Made by a program: the position numbers and the translations under genes
In this document: positions 1 to 6,783 of the stretch, piece by piece
Position numbering within the stretch: the stretch's first letter is position 1
How the letters are laid out: each line of letters starts with the position of its first letter
Assembly (NCBI GenBank): GCA_025056175.1
Contig: JANWWK010000030.1
Span: forward strand, 44,791 to 108,790
DNA length: 64,000 nucleotides
Reading direction: 5' to 3'
DNA from: Anaerolineales bacterium
GTDB taxonomy: Bacteria; Chloroflexota; Anaerolineae; Anaerolineales; Villigracilaceae
Notes under the pieces: model-generated
Database searches by the model: none
The model's input: only the letters and a program-made list of their open reading frames with translations
What the model was told of the DNA's origin: nothing

Positions 1-1
1 G

Positions 2-427
2 CGTGGCGCGCATGGCAACACTTATGGCGGCAACCCCCTGGCCTGCGCGGCTGGCCTCAAGACGATTGAACTGCTCGAACGCGAATACATTCAAAACGCT
101 GCCGAAGTGGGCGAATACGCTCTGGATGCCTTACAGGAAATTGCGGCGCGACACCCTTCGATTGGCGATGTGCGCGGCATTGGCTTGATGATTGGCGTGG
201 AATTCGTGAAAGACCGCGAAAGCAAAGATTATGCCCCCGAACTGCGCGACGCGGTCGTGCATCGCGCCTTTGAACGTGGCTTGCTCCTGTTAGGATGCTC
301 GAAATCCGTCATCCGCATTGCACCGCCGCTGTGCATCTCGAAGGCCGAAGTGGACGAAGGCCTGGAAATTTTCGAGGAAGCTGTTACGCTGGCCGAGCAG
401 GAGTTTCTGATGGGGACGAAGCACTGA
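2..427 (+). CDS. Class III aminotransferase, C-terminal part (cut by window start)
   Basis: The open frame runs into the window from the left. It begins with a Gly-Asn-Thr-Tyr-Gly-Gly-Asn-Pro-Leu-Ala-Cys-Ala stretch, typical of the region after the PLP lysine in class III (subgroup II) aminotransferases such as 4-aminobutyrate or acetylornithine aminotransferases. The small C-terminal domain follows, with a 'DVRGIGLMIGVEF' block and an 'RIAPPLCIS' block, both hallmarks of the family. These PLP enzymes move an amino group from an omega-amine donor to a 2-oxo acid in the cytoplasm. The PLP lysine lies outside the window, so the substrate cannot be assigned. The last 44 bases overlap the end of the convergent ybaK-like gene. 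Family call is firm; specificity is open. Confidence 0.85.
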   Translation, partial: RGAHGNTYGGNPLACAAGLKTIELLEREYIQNAAEVGEYALDALQEIAARHPSIGDVRGIGLMIGVEFVKDRESKDYAPELRDAVVHRAFERGLLLLGCSKSVIRIAPPLCISKAEVDEGLEIFEEAVTLAEQEFLMGTKH

Positions 428-884
428 TTTCCCCGAACCGCGCATTTGTCAGCGCCGCCAGTGCCTTCACCGGCAGACGGATGTTCAGTCCGCGCTGTCC
501 GCCAGAAATGTGAATCTCTTCAAACGCCTGCGCCGCCGAATCAATCACCACCTGGAAGCCCTTGTTGATGAGCGCTAACGGGGAAATGCCGCCCGCTTGC
601 AGGCCGGTCAGGTGCTCGGCCTCACGCTCGGTAGGCAGGTTGATTTTCTTCTCGCCCAAAAGGGCGGCCAGGCGTTTCAAATCCAACTGGTGCGGACCGG
701 GAATGACGGCCAGAATGGGTTTGCCGGGTCGTGTGCGCGTAGCGACAATGGTCTTGAAGACTTGTTCCGGTGGCACATTCAGGAAGCGTGCTGTTTCGAG
801 CGCGCCTAATTTTTCGGCGGGCGTCTCGAAGGCGGTATATTTGACTTTTTTCGCATCCAGGAAACGAGTAACGTTGTTGACCAT
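384..884 (-). CDS. ybaK: YbaK/EbsC-type aminoacyl-tRNA deacylase
   Basis: The 166-residue product has the length and sequence pattern of the YbaK/EbsC branch of the INS/YbaK editing superfamily. It carries an N-terminal 'FLNVPPEQVFKTIV' segment with the conserved lysine, a 'HQLDLKRLAALLG' segment, and 'GLQAGGISPLAL', the glycine-rich loop that holds the misacylated 3' end. Family members hydrolyse mischarged Cys-tRNA(Pro) or similar aminoacyl-tRNAs in trans. I chose the ATG at 884 rather than one five codons upstream, because a TATAATC element ends six bases before it and the family starts close to the 'VTRFLD' segment. The 3' end overlaps the aminotransferase on the other strand by 44 bases. 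Confidence 0.85.
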   Translation of the reverse strand: MVNNVTRFLDAKKVKYTAFETPAEKLGALETARFLNVPPEQVFKTIVATRTRPGKPILAVIPGPHQLDLKRLAALLGEKKINLPTEREAEHLTGLQAGGISPLALINKGFQVVIDSAAQAFEEIHISGGQRGLNIRLPVKALAALTNARFGEISASSPSETPARPA

Positions 885-890
885 GCCTCG

Positions 891-896
891 ATTATA
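891..896 (-). promoter_or_regulatory. -10 element (TATAAT) directly before ybaK
   Basis: On the minus strand TATAATC lies six bases before the ATG at 884, so initiation at the normal distance would start the mRNA at or within a base or two of the start codon. A weak TTGCAA lies about 19 bases upstream as a possible -35. No usable Shine-Dalgarno sequence fits in the remaining bases. Confidence 0.6.
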
Positions 897-1058
897 CAAA
901 AATCCTGGCTTTGTTTTGCAATTTCACCTTTTTGATAGCCGCCCTGTGTTGAATTGTTAGCGCTTCGATAGGCAGAAAACCTGACAATTTTGTAACATCG
1001 CATCTGTGAACTTTTCACCTGCACGGGTGTTGTCTTTCCTGAAGGAGATGTTTCTGTC

Positions 1059-1721
1059 ATGTTTTCTGCTCTGCTTTATAAAGCCGGTGAGATTCTCATC
1101 AAGTCTTATGCGCGTTTGATGCTTGAAATGGATATTCGCCGGAAAACCGAACTGCCCGACGGGCCGGTTTTGTATGCTGCCAACCACCCCAGCACCACCG
1201 ACCCGATTTTCATGCACCTGATTTCTCCGCATCCGCTCAGCGTGATGATTACCTCGAAGGTCTTTTCCATCCCTGTTTTGGGTGCGTATATGCGCCGAAT
1301 GCGGCAGATTGCGGTCGTGCCGGGCCAGGGCGAGCGCGTGCTGGAAGAAGCGCGCCAGACGCTGGCGCAAGGCCGTTCGGTGATGATTTTTCCCGAAGGA
1401 CTCATCAGTCCGCCCGGCGATTTTCACGCTCCCCGTTCCGGCGTGGCACGGTTGGCGCTCAAGGCCGGTGTGCCGGTGGTGCCGTTGGGCATTTCTCTGC
1501 GCGAGGAAAACTGTAAGCGCGTTCCCACTGTTTTGGAAGGCGAGCCGGATGTCATCACCTGGTACTTGCGCGGGCCGTATGCCGTCACCATCGGCAAGCC
1601 GCTCTGGTTTCAGGGCGATGCCGATGACCGCTCCCTGGTTCGGGCGATTGCCGAAACTGTTATGCAGCATATCCGTGAACTGGCGCACGAGAGCCGAGAG
1701 AGGCTAATCGTTTCCAATTGA
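1059..1721 (+). CDS. PlsC-type lysophospholipid/1-acylglycerol-phosphate acyltransferase
   Basis: A 220-residue protein of the PlsC acyltransferase family. The catalytic HX4D motif is seen as N42-H43-P-S-T-T-D48, and the glycerol-phosphate-binding FPEG motif as residues 111-114. A hydrophobic patch follows around residues 135-150 ('AGVPVVPLGIS'). Family members acylate lysophosphatidic acid or related lysolipids at the inner face of the cytoplasmic membrane, which would make this part of phospholipid synthesis or remodelling. The start is supported by a well-placed AAGGAG a few bases upstream. It is a short family member and could act on another lipid acceptor. The following yifB promoter overlaps its stop codon. 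Confidence 0.85.
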   Translation: MFSALLYKAGEILIKSYARLMLEMDIRRKTELPDGPVLYAANHPSTTDPIFMHLISPHPLSVMITSKVFSIPVLGAYMRRMRQIAVVPGQGERVLEEARQTLAQGRSVMIFPEGLISPPGDFHAPRSGVARLALKAGVPVVPLGISLREENCKRVPTVLEGEPDVITWYLRGPYAVTIGKPLWFQGDADDRSLVRAIAETVMQHIRELAHESRERLIVSN

Positions 1722-1746
1722 CATTTCCCCAAACATCCTCTAAACT
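1718..1746 (+). promoter_or_regulatory. Sigma-A-like promoter of yifB, leaderless spacing
   Basis: TTGACA at 1718-1723, a 17-base spacer and TAAACT at 1741-1746 form a good housekeeping promoter. The -35 hexamer contains the stop codon of the preceding acyltransferase gene. Only six bases separate the -10 from the ATG at 1753, so the transcript should begin at the start codon. Confidence 0.7.
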
Positions 1747-1752
1747 TCATCC

Positions 1753-3291
1753 ATGCTTTCCCGCATTTACTCATGCGCCGTCATTGGCCTGGATGGAGTG
1801 ATTGTCGAAGTCGAAGTAGATTACAGCAATGGCCAGCCCGGCATGACCATCGTCGGTCTGCCCGATGCCGCCGTGCAGGAGAGCCGTGAGCGCGTGCAGA
1901 CTGCCATCAAAAACGCCGGTCTGCACTTTCCCCGTCATCGTATTGTCGTTAATCTGGCGCCGGCCAGTGTGCGCAAAGAAGGGCCCGCCTACGACCTGCC
2001 GATTGCGCTGGGGGTCATTCTCCTGAGCGGACACATTCCGCAAGAAAGCGTGCGTGAGACCCTGGTGGTGGGCGAACTGTCGCTCGATGGCATTGTGCGT
2101 CATGCGCGCGGTGTTTTGCCGATGGCTGCCGCTGCCCGTCAGCACGGGTTTCGACGGATGTTTGTGCCAAAAGCCGACGCTGCCGAAGCGGCGCTTATCC
2201 CCGATTTGGAAATCATCCCGGTTGAAACGCTGGCCGATTTGTACCGGCATCTTTCAGGCCGCCATCTCATCGAGCCGTATCGGCCCTCCGAGGAAGCCCC
2301 CCCACCGCTCTTTGTACCGACTGATTTTGCTGAAATCAAGGGGCAGGAACACGTCAAACGTGCGCTCGAAGTGGCGGCTGCCGGGGGGCATAACGTCCTG
2401 ATGGTCGGCAGCCCGGGCGCGGGCAAAACTCTGCTGGCGCGCGCCCTGCCAGGCATTTTGCCGGAAATGACCATTGAAGAAGCTCTCGAAGTGACCAAAA
2501 TCTATTCGGTCGCCGATGCGTTGCCGCCCGGCACCCCGCTTATTCGCCAGCGTCCTTTCCGCGCGCCGCATCACACCATCAGCCATGCCGGGCTGGTGGG
2601 CGGGGGCAATGTGCCTCACCCTGGCGAAATTTCCCTTGCCCATCGCGGCGTCTTGTTTCTGGATGAATTTCCCGAATTCAGCAGCCGCGCCATCGAAGTC
2701 ATGCGCCAGCCGATGGAAGACAAAGTGGTGACCATCAGCCGCGCGCAAGGCTCGTTGACGTTTTCCGCTAACTTTCAACTGGTAGCGGCGATGAACCCCT
2801 GTCCGTGCGGTTATTACGGTGACCTGGTCAAACCCTGCACGTGTGCGCCAGCAGCGGTGACGAAATATCAGAAACGCATTTCTGGTCCGATGCTCGACCG
2901 GATTGACATCCATATCGAAGTCCCGCGTGTAGATTACGAAAAACTCTCCAGCGACCGGTTGGGCGAACCCTCGGCGGTTATCCGTCAGCGTGTACAGGCA
3001 GCGCGCGAAATTCAACGGCGACGCTTTTCGCACCTGGCTGGCACGCAGGCCTTGGGGATTGTGTGTAATGCCGATATGCGCGTGGCCGAAGTGCGGCAAT
3101 TCTGCCAACTCGATGAGGCCGGTGACCGCCTGATACGCGCTGCCATGAGCCAGTTGAACCTTTCGGCGCGCGCCTATCACCGCACGCTTAAGTTGGCGCG
3201 CACCATTGCCGATTTGGCGGGCAGCGACCACATTCAACCCGCCCATCTGGCAGAAGCCTTGCAATACCGCCCTAAGAGTCTCATGGGATGA
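1753..3291 (+). CDS. YifB/ComM family Mg-chelatase-like AAA+ ATPase
   Basis: A full-length 512-residue member of the YifB/ComM family. It has an N-terminal Lon-protease-fold (ChlI) domain over about residues 20-145. The Mg-chelatase-type AAA+ module has Walker A GSPGAGKT at 219-226, Walker B 'LFLDEFPEF', and the family-specific '[10 protein letters not shown]' cysteine segment. The C-terminal domain contains '[19 protein letters not shown]'. ComM is known as a hexameric helicase that promotes branch migration during natural transformation, and many non-competent bacteria also carry it. No competence gene is visible nearby. The gene appears to be transcribed from its own leaderless promoter, since no Shine-Dalgarno sequence precedes the ATG. 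Confidence 0.93.
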   Translation: MLSRIYSCAVIGLDGVIVEVEVDYSNGQPGMTIVGLPDAAVQESRERVQTAIKNAGLHFPRHRIVVNLAPASVRKEGPAYDLPIALGVILLSGHIPQESVRETLVVGELSLDGIVRHARGVLPMAAAARQHGFRRMFVPKADAAEAALIPDLEIIPVETLADLYRHLSGRHLIEPYRPSEEAPPPLFVPTDFAEIKGQEHVKRALEVAAAGGHNVLMVGSPGAGKTLLARALPGILPEMTIEEALEVTKIYSVADALPPGTPLIRQRPFRAPHHTISHAGLVGGGNVPHPGEISLAHRGVLFLDEFPEFSSRAIEVMRQPMEDKVVTISRAQGSLTFSANFQLVAAMNPCPCGYYGDLVKPCTCAPAAVTKYQKRISGPMLDRIDIHIEVPRVDYEKLSSDRLGEPSAVIRQRVQAAREIQRRRFSHLAGTQALGIVCNADMRVAEVRQFCQLDEAGDRLIRAAMSQLNLSARAYHRTLKLARTIADLAGSDHIQPAHLAEALQYRPKSLMG

Positions 3292-3305
3292 GTTTATCTC
3301 TCTTT

Positions 3306-3321
3306 ACAGGGCTTTCCCTGT
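3306..3321 (+). terminator. Small stem-loop after yifB
   Basis: ACAGGG and CCCTGT pair around a four-base loop 14 bases after the yifB stop codon. There is no clean T-run after it, so termination is possible but weak. Confidence 0.35.
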
Positions 3322-3391
3322 CCCTTCGCATTCAGCACGCTGCACAGCCGCACAGGGAGCGTGACTCGGTGAAGGGAGAGAGTGACGATGG

Positions 3392-3397
3392 TATAAT
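3392..3397 (+). promoter_or_regulatory. -10 element (TATAATC) before the sortase gene
   Basis: TATAAT followed by CG, nine bases before the ATG at 3407. No good -35 is seen and no Shine-Dalgarno sequence lies between it and the start, matching the pattern at several other first genes here. Confidence 0.55.
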
Positions 3398-3406
3398 CGC
3401 CTCGCT

Positions 3407-4300
3407 ATGCCTGAAAGACGTCCGGAAGATTTATCGGTCGAAGAGTTACGACGTTTGCTATTGGAAAAACGCCGTGTACGGCGGCAAGACCGGCTGGAGC
3501 GGTTTCGCCGCACAGGGCGCGTGATTGCCCTCGCTGCCGAAGCACAGGCCGAAGGCGACGAGGCAGGCGCTATGCTGGTTGAAACCCCTGCGGGTTTTCG
3601 CCCGCTTCCTCGCCGCCGCGCCTGGACAGACACTGTTCTGTTGTTTGTCGAAGTCATAGCCGTCATTGCCCTGATTGGTGTTGTCCTGAATGCTTTTTCG
3701 ATTTGGCGCACCCTCAACCAGGAAGTGGCCGCCGCGATGGAACAGCCTACCCCTGTGCCTACTCCGCTCATCACGGCGGTCGTTTTGCCCTCTGGTCATA
3801 CCCCACCAACCGCCGAAAATGGTGCGCAGTTCAACGAAGCCGAAATTCCCGAACATCTGCGCCCGATTGCCCAAACGATAGCCAGCGTACCGCTGCCGAC
3901 CGCCAGCCCGGCACAGGCCATCCGCATTCAGATTCCTGCTATCAATGTAGATGCGCCTGTTGTGCAGGGCGATTCGTGGGAGCAACTCAAGAAAGGCGTG
4001 GGGCAGCACATCGGCACACCTAACCCGGGGGAAAACGGCAACATCGTCCTTTCAGCGCATAACGATATTTTCGGCGAAATTTTTCGGGAGTTAGATAAAC
4101 TCCAACCGGGCGATGTCGTCATTCTCTACACCGCCCAGCGTCAGTACACCTATGTCGTCATCGGCACGCAAATCGTCGAACCGACTCGGGTGGAAGTGAT
4201 GGCGCCCACGCCGAACGCTACCCTGACGCTCATTTCCTGTTATCCTTACCTGGTAGATACCGAGCGGATTGTCGTCTCCGCCGTATTGCAAACCCCCTAG
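3407..4300 (+). CDS. Membrane-anchored sortase (class D/E-like)
   Basis: A 297-residue protein with a basic cytoplasmic N-terminus, one membrane segment at about 72-97, a Pro/Thr-rich linker and a C-terminal sortase domain. The catalytic triad is visible: H218 in 'LSAHND', C278 in 'LISCYP' and R287 in 'TERIVV'. Sortases cleave a C-terminal sorting signal in exported proteins and attach them to another amine-bearing surface molecule. The spacing and the 'IPAINVDAPVVQG' entry strand resemble class D/E enzymes more than class A, but the class is inferred. A 48-residue membrane peptide starts ten bases after its stop and is probably co-transcribed. The start lacks a Shine-Dalgarno sequence and sits nine bases after a TATAATC element. 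Confidence 0.88.
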   Translation: MPERRPEDLSVEELRRLLLEKRRVRRQDRLERFRRTGRVIALAAEAQAEGDEAGAMLVETPAGFRPLPRRRAWTDTVLLFVEVIAVIALIGVVLNAFSIWRTLNQEVAAAMEQPTPVPTPLITAVVLPSGHTPPTAENGAQFNEAEIPEHLRPIAQTIASVPLPTASPAQAIRIQIPAINVDAPVVQGDSWEQLKKGVGQHIGTPNPGENGNIVLSAHNDIFGEIFRELDKLQPGDVVILYTAQRQYTYVVIGTQIVEPTRVEVMAPTPNATLTLISCYPYLVDTERIVVSAVLQTP

Positions 4301-4309
4301 GAGTGAATT

Positions 4310-4456
4310 ATGCCCAAGAAAAGCAAAACCCTGTCCTCGACCACCGTTGAGTTCAACCCCGATTACAGCCAGGTAAAAGCGGATTTGAAGCGAATCGGCA
4401 TTCTGGCCGGCAGTTTCTTCGTCATTCTGCTGGCTTTGTCCTTCTTTTTGCGATAG
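4310..4456 (+). CDS. Small single-span membrane protein, 48 residues
   Basis: A short frame directly downstream of the sortase gene. AGGAG, part of which is the sortase stop region, precedes its ATG by six bases. The product begins MPKKSKTLSS, has a charged middle ('DYSQVKADLKRIG') and ends in one hydrophobic segment of about 17 residues followed by Arg. Predicted topology is a tail-anchored or single-pass inner-membrane peptide. I do not recognise a named family. Nine-base spacing and the strong ribosome binding site suggest translation together with the sortase, so a role in the same envelope process is plausible but unproven. Confidence 0.7.
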   Translation: MPKKSKTLSSTTVEFNPDYSQVKADLKRIGILAGSFFVILLALSFFLR

Positions 4457-4481
4457 TGGCTGACCATTACCTGGTCAACGC

Positions 4482-4527
4482 ATGCGTAATGCGTAATGCG
4501 CCTGAGACAGTGTTACGCATTACGCAT
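4482..4527. repeat. Perfect 15-bp inverted repeat before the RNA methyltransferase
   Basis: ATGCGTAATGCGTAA at 4482-4496 is repeated in inverse orientation at 4513-4527, separated by 16 bases. Each arm itself contains a tandem GCGTAAT unit. The right arm ends ten bases before the ATG at 4538. It could form a hairpin in the mRNA near the ribosome binding region, or be a copy of a dispersed palindromic element. Confidence 0.75.
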
Positions 4528-4537
4528 CATTTTTTCT

Positions 4538-5803
4538 ATGTCTTCTGATTTCCTGGAACTTACCCTCACCACCCTGGCGTATGGCGGTGAAGCCATCGGC
4601 CGCGATTCGGCGGGCCGCGCCGTCTTTGTGCCGTTTGCCTTGCCCGGTGAGCGGGTACGTGTGCGGGTGTTGGAAGAACGCAAAGGCTTTGTGCGCGCCG
4701 CGCTGGTGGACATCCTGCACGCCTCGCCTCAGCGGATTGCGCCGCGTTGCAGGCATTTTTTTACCCTCCCGGTCGGAGAAGGGAGCGGCAATGCACGCCC
4801 GGCCTGTGGCGGTTGTCACTACCAGCACCTGGCTTACGCCGACCAGCTTGCCGCCAAAACCGACATTTTGCGTGACCAGCTCCAGCGCATTGGAAAAATC
4901 GAGCATCCGCCCGTGCATCCAATGGTGCCATCGCCAAAAGAATGGTATTACCGCAACCACGTTCAATTTCACTTAGATGAACAAGGACGCCTGGGGTTCG
5001 TGGCAGCGCCCGTCTCCGCTGACGGCGTGCTACCGATTACGGAATGTCATCTCCCCGAAGAATCGCTGGCCTCCCTGTGGCCGAATCTGCACTTCGAGGC
5101 GGGAACGACCCTGGAGCGGGTTTCCCTGCGCGTGGGCGACGATGTAATGCTCGTCCTGGAATCCGACCCGGCCCCACCGCCGGAAATCGAAGTCGAGGCT
5201 GAGCTTTCGGTGGTTCACCTGGTGGAAGAAGATGCCGTTGTTCTGGCAGGAGAAGACCACATCGTCATCGAGGTCTTGGGGCGTCCGTTCCGCGTTTCTG
5301 CCGGGTCGTTCTTTCAGGTCAATACTGCTATGGCTGCCAACATGGTGGAGCATGTGCTGACTCTGCTTCCGCCGCATTCCAAAACAATTTTCGATGTGTA
5401 TTGCGGCGTGGGCTTGTTTTCCGCCTTTTTGGCGCCGCGCTGTGAGCGGCTCATTGGCATTGAACTTTCGCCCTCGGCCTGCACCGATTTTGCCATTAAC
5501 CTGGATGAATTTGAGCATGTCGAACTCTACGAAGCCCCAGCCGAGGCTGTTCTACCTGCTCTGCGGCTCACGCCGGATGTTGTGCTGCTCGACCCACCTC
5601 GTGCCGGGCTGGAAAAAAATGCCCTCGATGCGCTTATGGCGCTCCGTCCGCAGACAATTGTGTATGTTTCGTGCGACCCTTCTACCCTGGCGCGTGACCT
5701 GAAACGAATGCTGGAACGCGGCTACATCCTGCACCAGGTTACTCCGTTTGACCTGTTCCCCCAGACATATCACATCGAAAGCATCAGCCTGCTGACCCGC
5801 TGA
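4538..5803 (+). CDS. TrmA/RlmD-family 23S rRNA or tRNA uracil-5 methyltransferase
   Basis: A 421-residue S-adenosylmethionine enzyme of the TrmA/RumA/RlmCD family, which makes 5-methyluridine in 23S rRNA or tRNA. An N-terminal TRAM domain ('LTLTTLAYGGEAIGRD') is followed by a cysteine cluster ('PRCRHFF' and 'ACGGCHYQHL') that matches the [4Fe-4S] ligands of RumA-type enzymes. The Rossmann methyltransferase domain has the SAM motif 'VYCGVGLFSAFLAP', the 'LLDPPRAG' motif and the catalytic cysteine in 'VSCDPSTLARD'. I start at 4538 because the TRAM domain begins there. The 14 codons upstream lie in the inverted repeat. There is no convincing Shine-Dalgarno sequence. Target nucleotide (U747, U1939 or tRNA U54) cannot be decided from sequence alone. 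Confidence 0.9.
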   Translation: MSSDFLELTLTTLAYGGEAIGRDSAGRAVFVPFALPGERVRVRVLEERKGFVRAALVDILHASPQRIAPRCRHFFTLPVGEGSGNARPACGGCHYQHLAYADQLAAKTDILRDQLQRIGKIEHPPVHPMVPSPKEWYYRNHVQFHLDEQGRLGFVAAPVSADGVLPITECHLPEESLASLWPNLHFEAGTTLERVSLRVGDDVMLVLESDPAPPPEIEVEAELSVVHLVEEDAVVLAGEDHIVIEVLGRPFRVSAGSFFQVNTAMAANMVEHVLTLLPPHSKTIFDVYCGVGLFSAFLAPRCERLIGIELSPSACTDFAINLDEFEHVELYEAPAEAVLPALRLTPDVVLLDPPRAGLEKNALDALMALRPQTIVYVSCDPSTLARDLKRMLERGYILHQVTPFDLFPQTYHIESISLLTR

Positions 5804-5870
5804 ATGGCCTGTCTGAAGGCGAAGACCGTAGCAAAGATGAAATGGACACTTGCACTCCGATTATGATATG

Positions 5871-5893
5871 CTCATTCCAGGAATGAGTGTTTT
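5871..5893 (+). terminator. Rho-independent terminator after the methyltransferase gene
   Basis: CTCATTCC at 5871-5878 and GGAATGAG at 5880-5887 pair (six pairs with a realistic five-base loop) and are followed by TGTTTTTATT. It separates the methyltransferase gene from the sulfotransferase-SulP-channel group. Confidence 0.6.
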
Positions 5894-5925
5894 TATTCAA
5901 ATATTGGTGTTCGTCAGGAGACAGG

Positions 5926-6783
5926 ATGACAACCTATCAGGTCGCGCCGGTAGATTTTCAGCAAGTGTTTCGGCGCATTCGCGTAGGAGACCCCACGCAG
6001 GCTGCTCCACTCATCCTGTGCATTTCACCTTGCCGGAGTGGTTCCACTGTTCTGCTGCGCGTGTTTGGCGCCAGCGGCATTCGCGCTTACTATCAACCCT
6101 GGAAGAACGTTCTGCGTTGGGCCATGCAGGGACAGGAATGGAGCTGGGATTTTCCCACCGGCGAGACGCCGATTTTTGTTAAAGAGACGATTGGTCCTTA
6201 TACGTTCACAGAAACTGATTTCAATCCCTTCGACCTGGTGCAGGCGATTGACTATCCGCCAGAGAAACTGCGCCTCATGCTGGTAGGGCGTGACCCGTTC
6301 CAGACGTGGGCCTCGTGGCAGGCGCTATGGGGAGAAAAAACCCGCTTTGAGATTTTTCTGGCTGCCTTTGCGCGTGTGGAGGCCATTCGCAGCCAAATCC
6401 TTGCGTCAGGGCTGCCACTCGTTTATTTCGTCTACGAAGCGGTGCGCGATTTTGGCGCCGAAGCGACCATCCGCAACCTGTTCGGCCAGTTGAATCTGCC
6501 TTTCACCCGCCAGGCCGTGACGGGCTGGTTTGGTCTGCCGCCTTTTGGGGGGGATGGCTCCAATATTTTCTACCCGCAGGAACCGCCTGCTTTCTGGGTG
6601 CAAAACATTCACGAAAAAGTCGAAACCGCCGATGGACTGGAATTTTATGCTCGTTCGGAACCTTTACCCGGCGTTACGCCCGCGCAGGCCGAACGAATTC
6701 GTCACGAAGGCTTGCTGGAATGGTATCAAGCCTGGCGTGCGGCACATTATGCCGCATTAACTGCTTCCACAGGGCAGAAATGA
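5926..6783 (+). CDS. Sulfotransferase-like P-loop protein
   Basis: A 285-residue cytoplasmic protein. Residues 36-41 (Cys-Arg-Ser-Gly-Ser-Thr) after a beta-strand 'PLILCISP' form the 5'-phosphosulfate-binding loop typical of PAPS-dependent sulfotransferases. A later 'LMLVGRDPFQTWAS' block resembles the 3'-phosphate-binding Arg/Ser motif. Such enzymes transfer sulfate from PAPS to an alcohol or amine. The start at 5926 has AGGAG five bases upstream; an earlier ATG at 5887 lies in the terminator and is rejected. Its stop codon overlaps the start of the SulP transporter gene in an ATGA arrangement, so the two are translationally coupled. That supports a sulfate-related role. Acceptor unknown. 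Confidence 0.75.
   Translation: MTTYQVAPVDFQQVFRRIRVGDPTQAAPLILCISPCRSGSTVLLRVFGASGIRAYYQPWKNVLRWAMQGQEWSWDFPTGETPIFVKETIGPYTFTETDFNPFDLVQAIDYPPEKLRLMLVGRDPFQTWASWQALWGEKTRFEIFLAAFARVEAIRSQILASGLPLVYFVYEAVRDFGAEATIRNLFGQLNLPFTRQAVTGWFGLPPFGGDGSNIFYPQEPPAFWVQNIHEKVETADGLEFYARSEPLPGVTPAQAERIRHEGLLEWYQAWRAAHYAALTASTGQK

Noticed and set aside
957..1688. Long open frame (243 codons) on the minus strand opposite the PlsC-like gene
   Set aside because: Its translation is Arg/His/Gln-rich without any family motif, and the plus-strand gene has intact catalytic motifs and a ribosome binding site. It is a composition shadow.
2254..3264. 336-codon frame on the minus strand opposite yifB
   Set aside because: It mirrors the AAA+ coding region, lacks recognisable motifs and starts nowhere near a plausible signal. 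Long antisense frames are common in GC-rich coding DNA.
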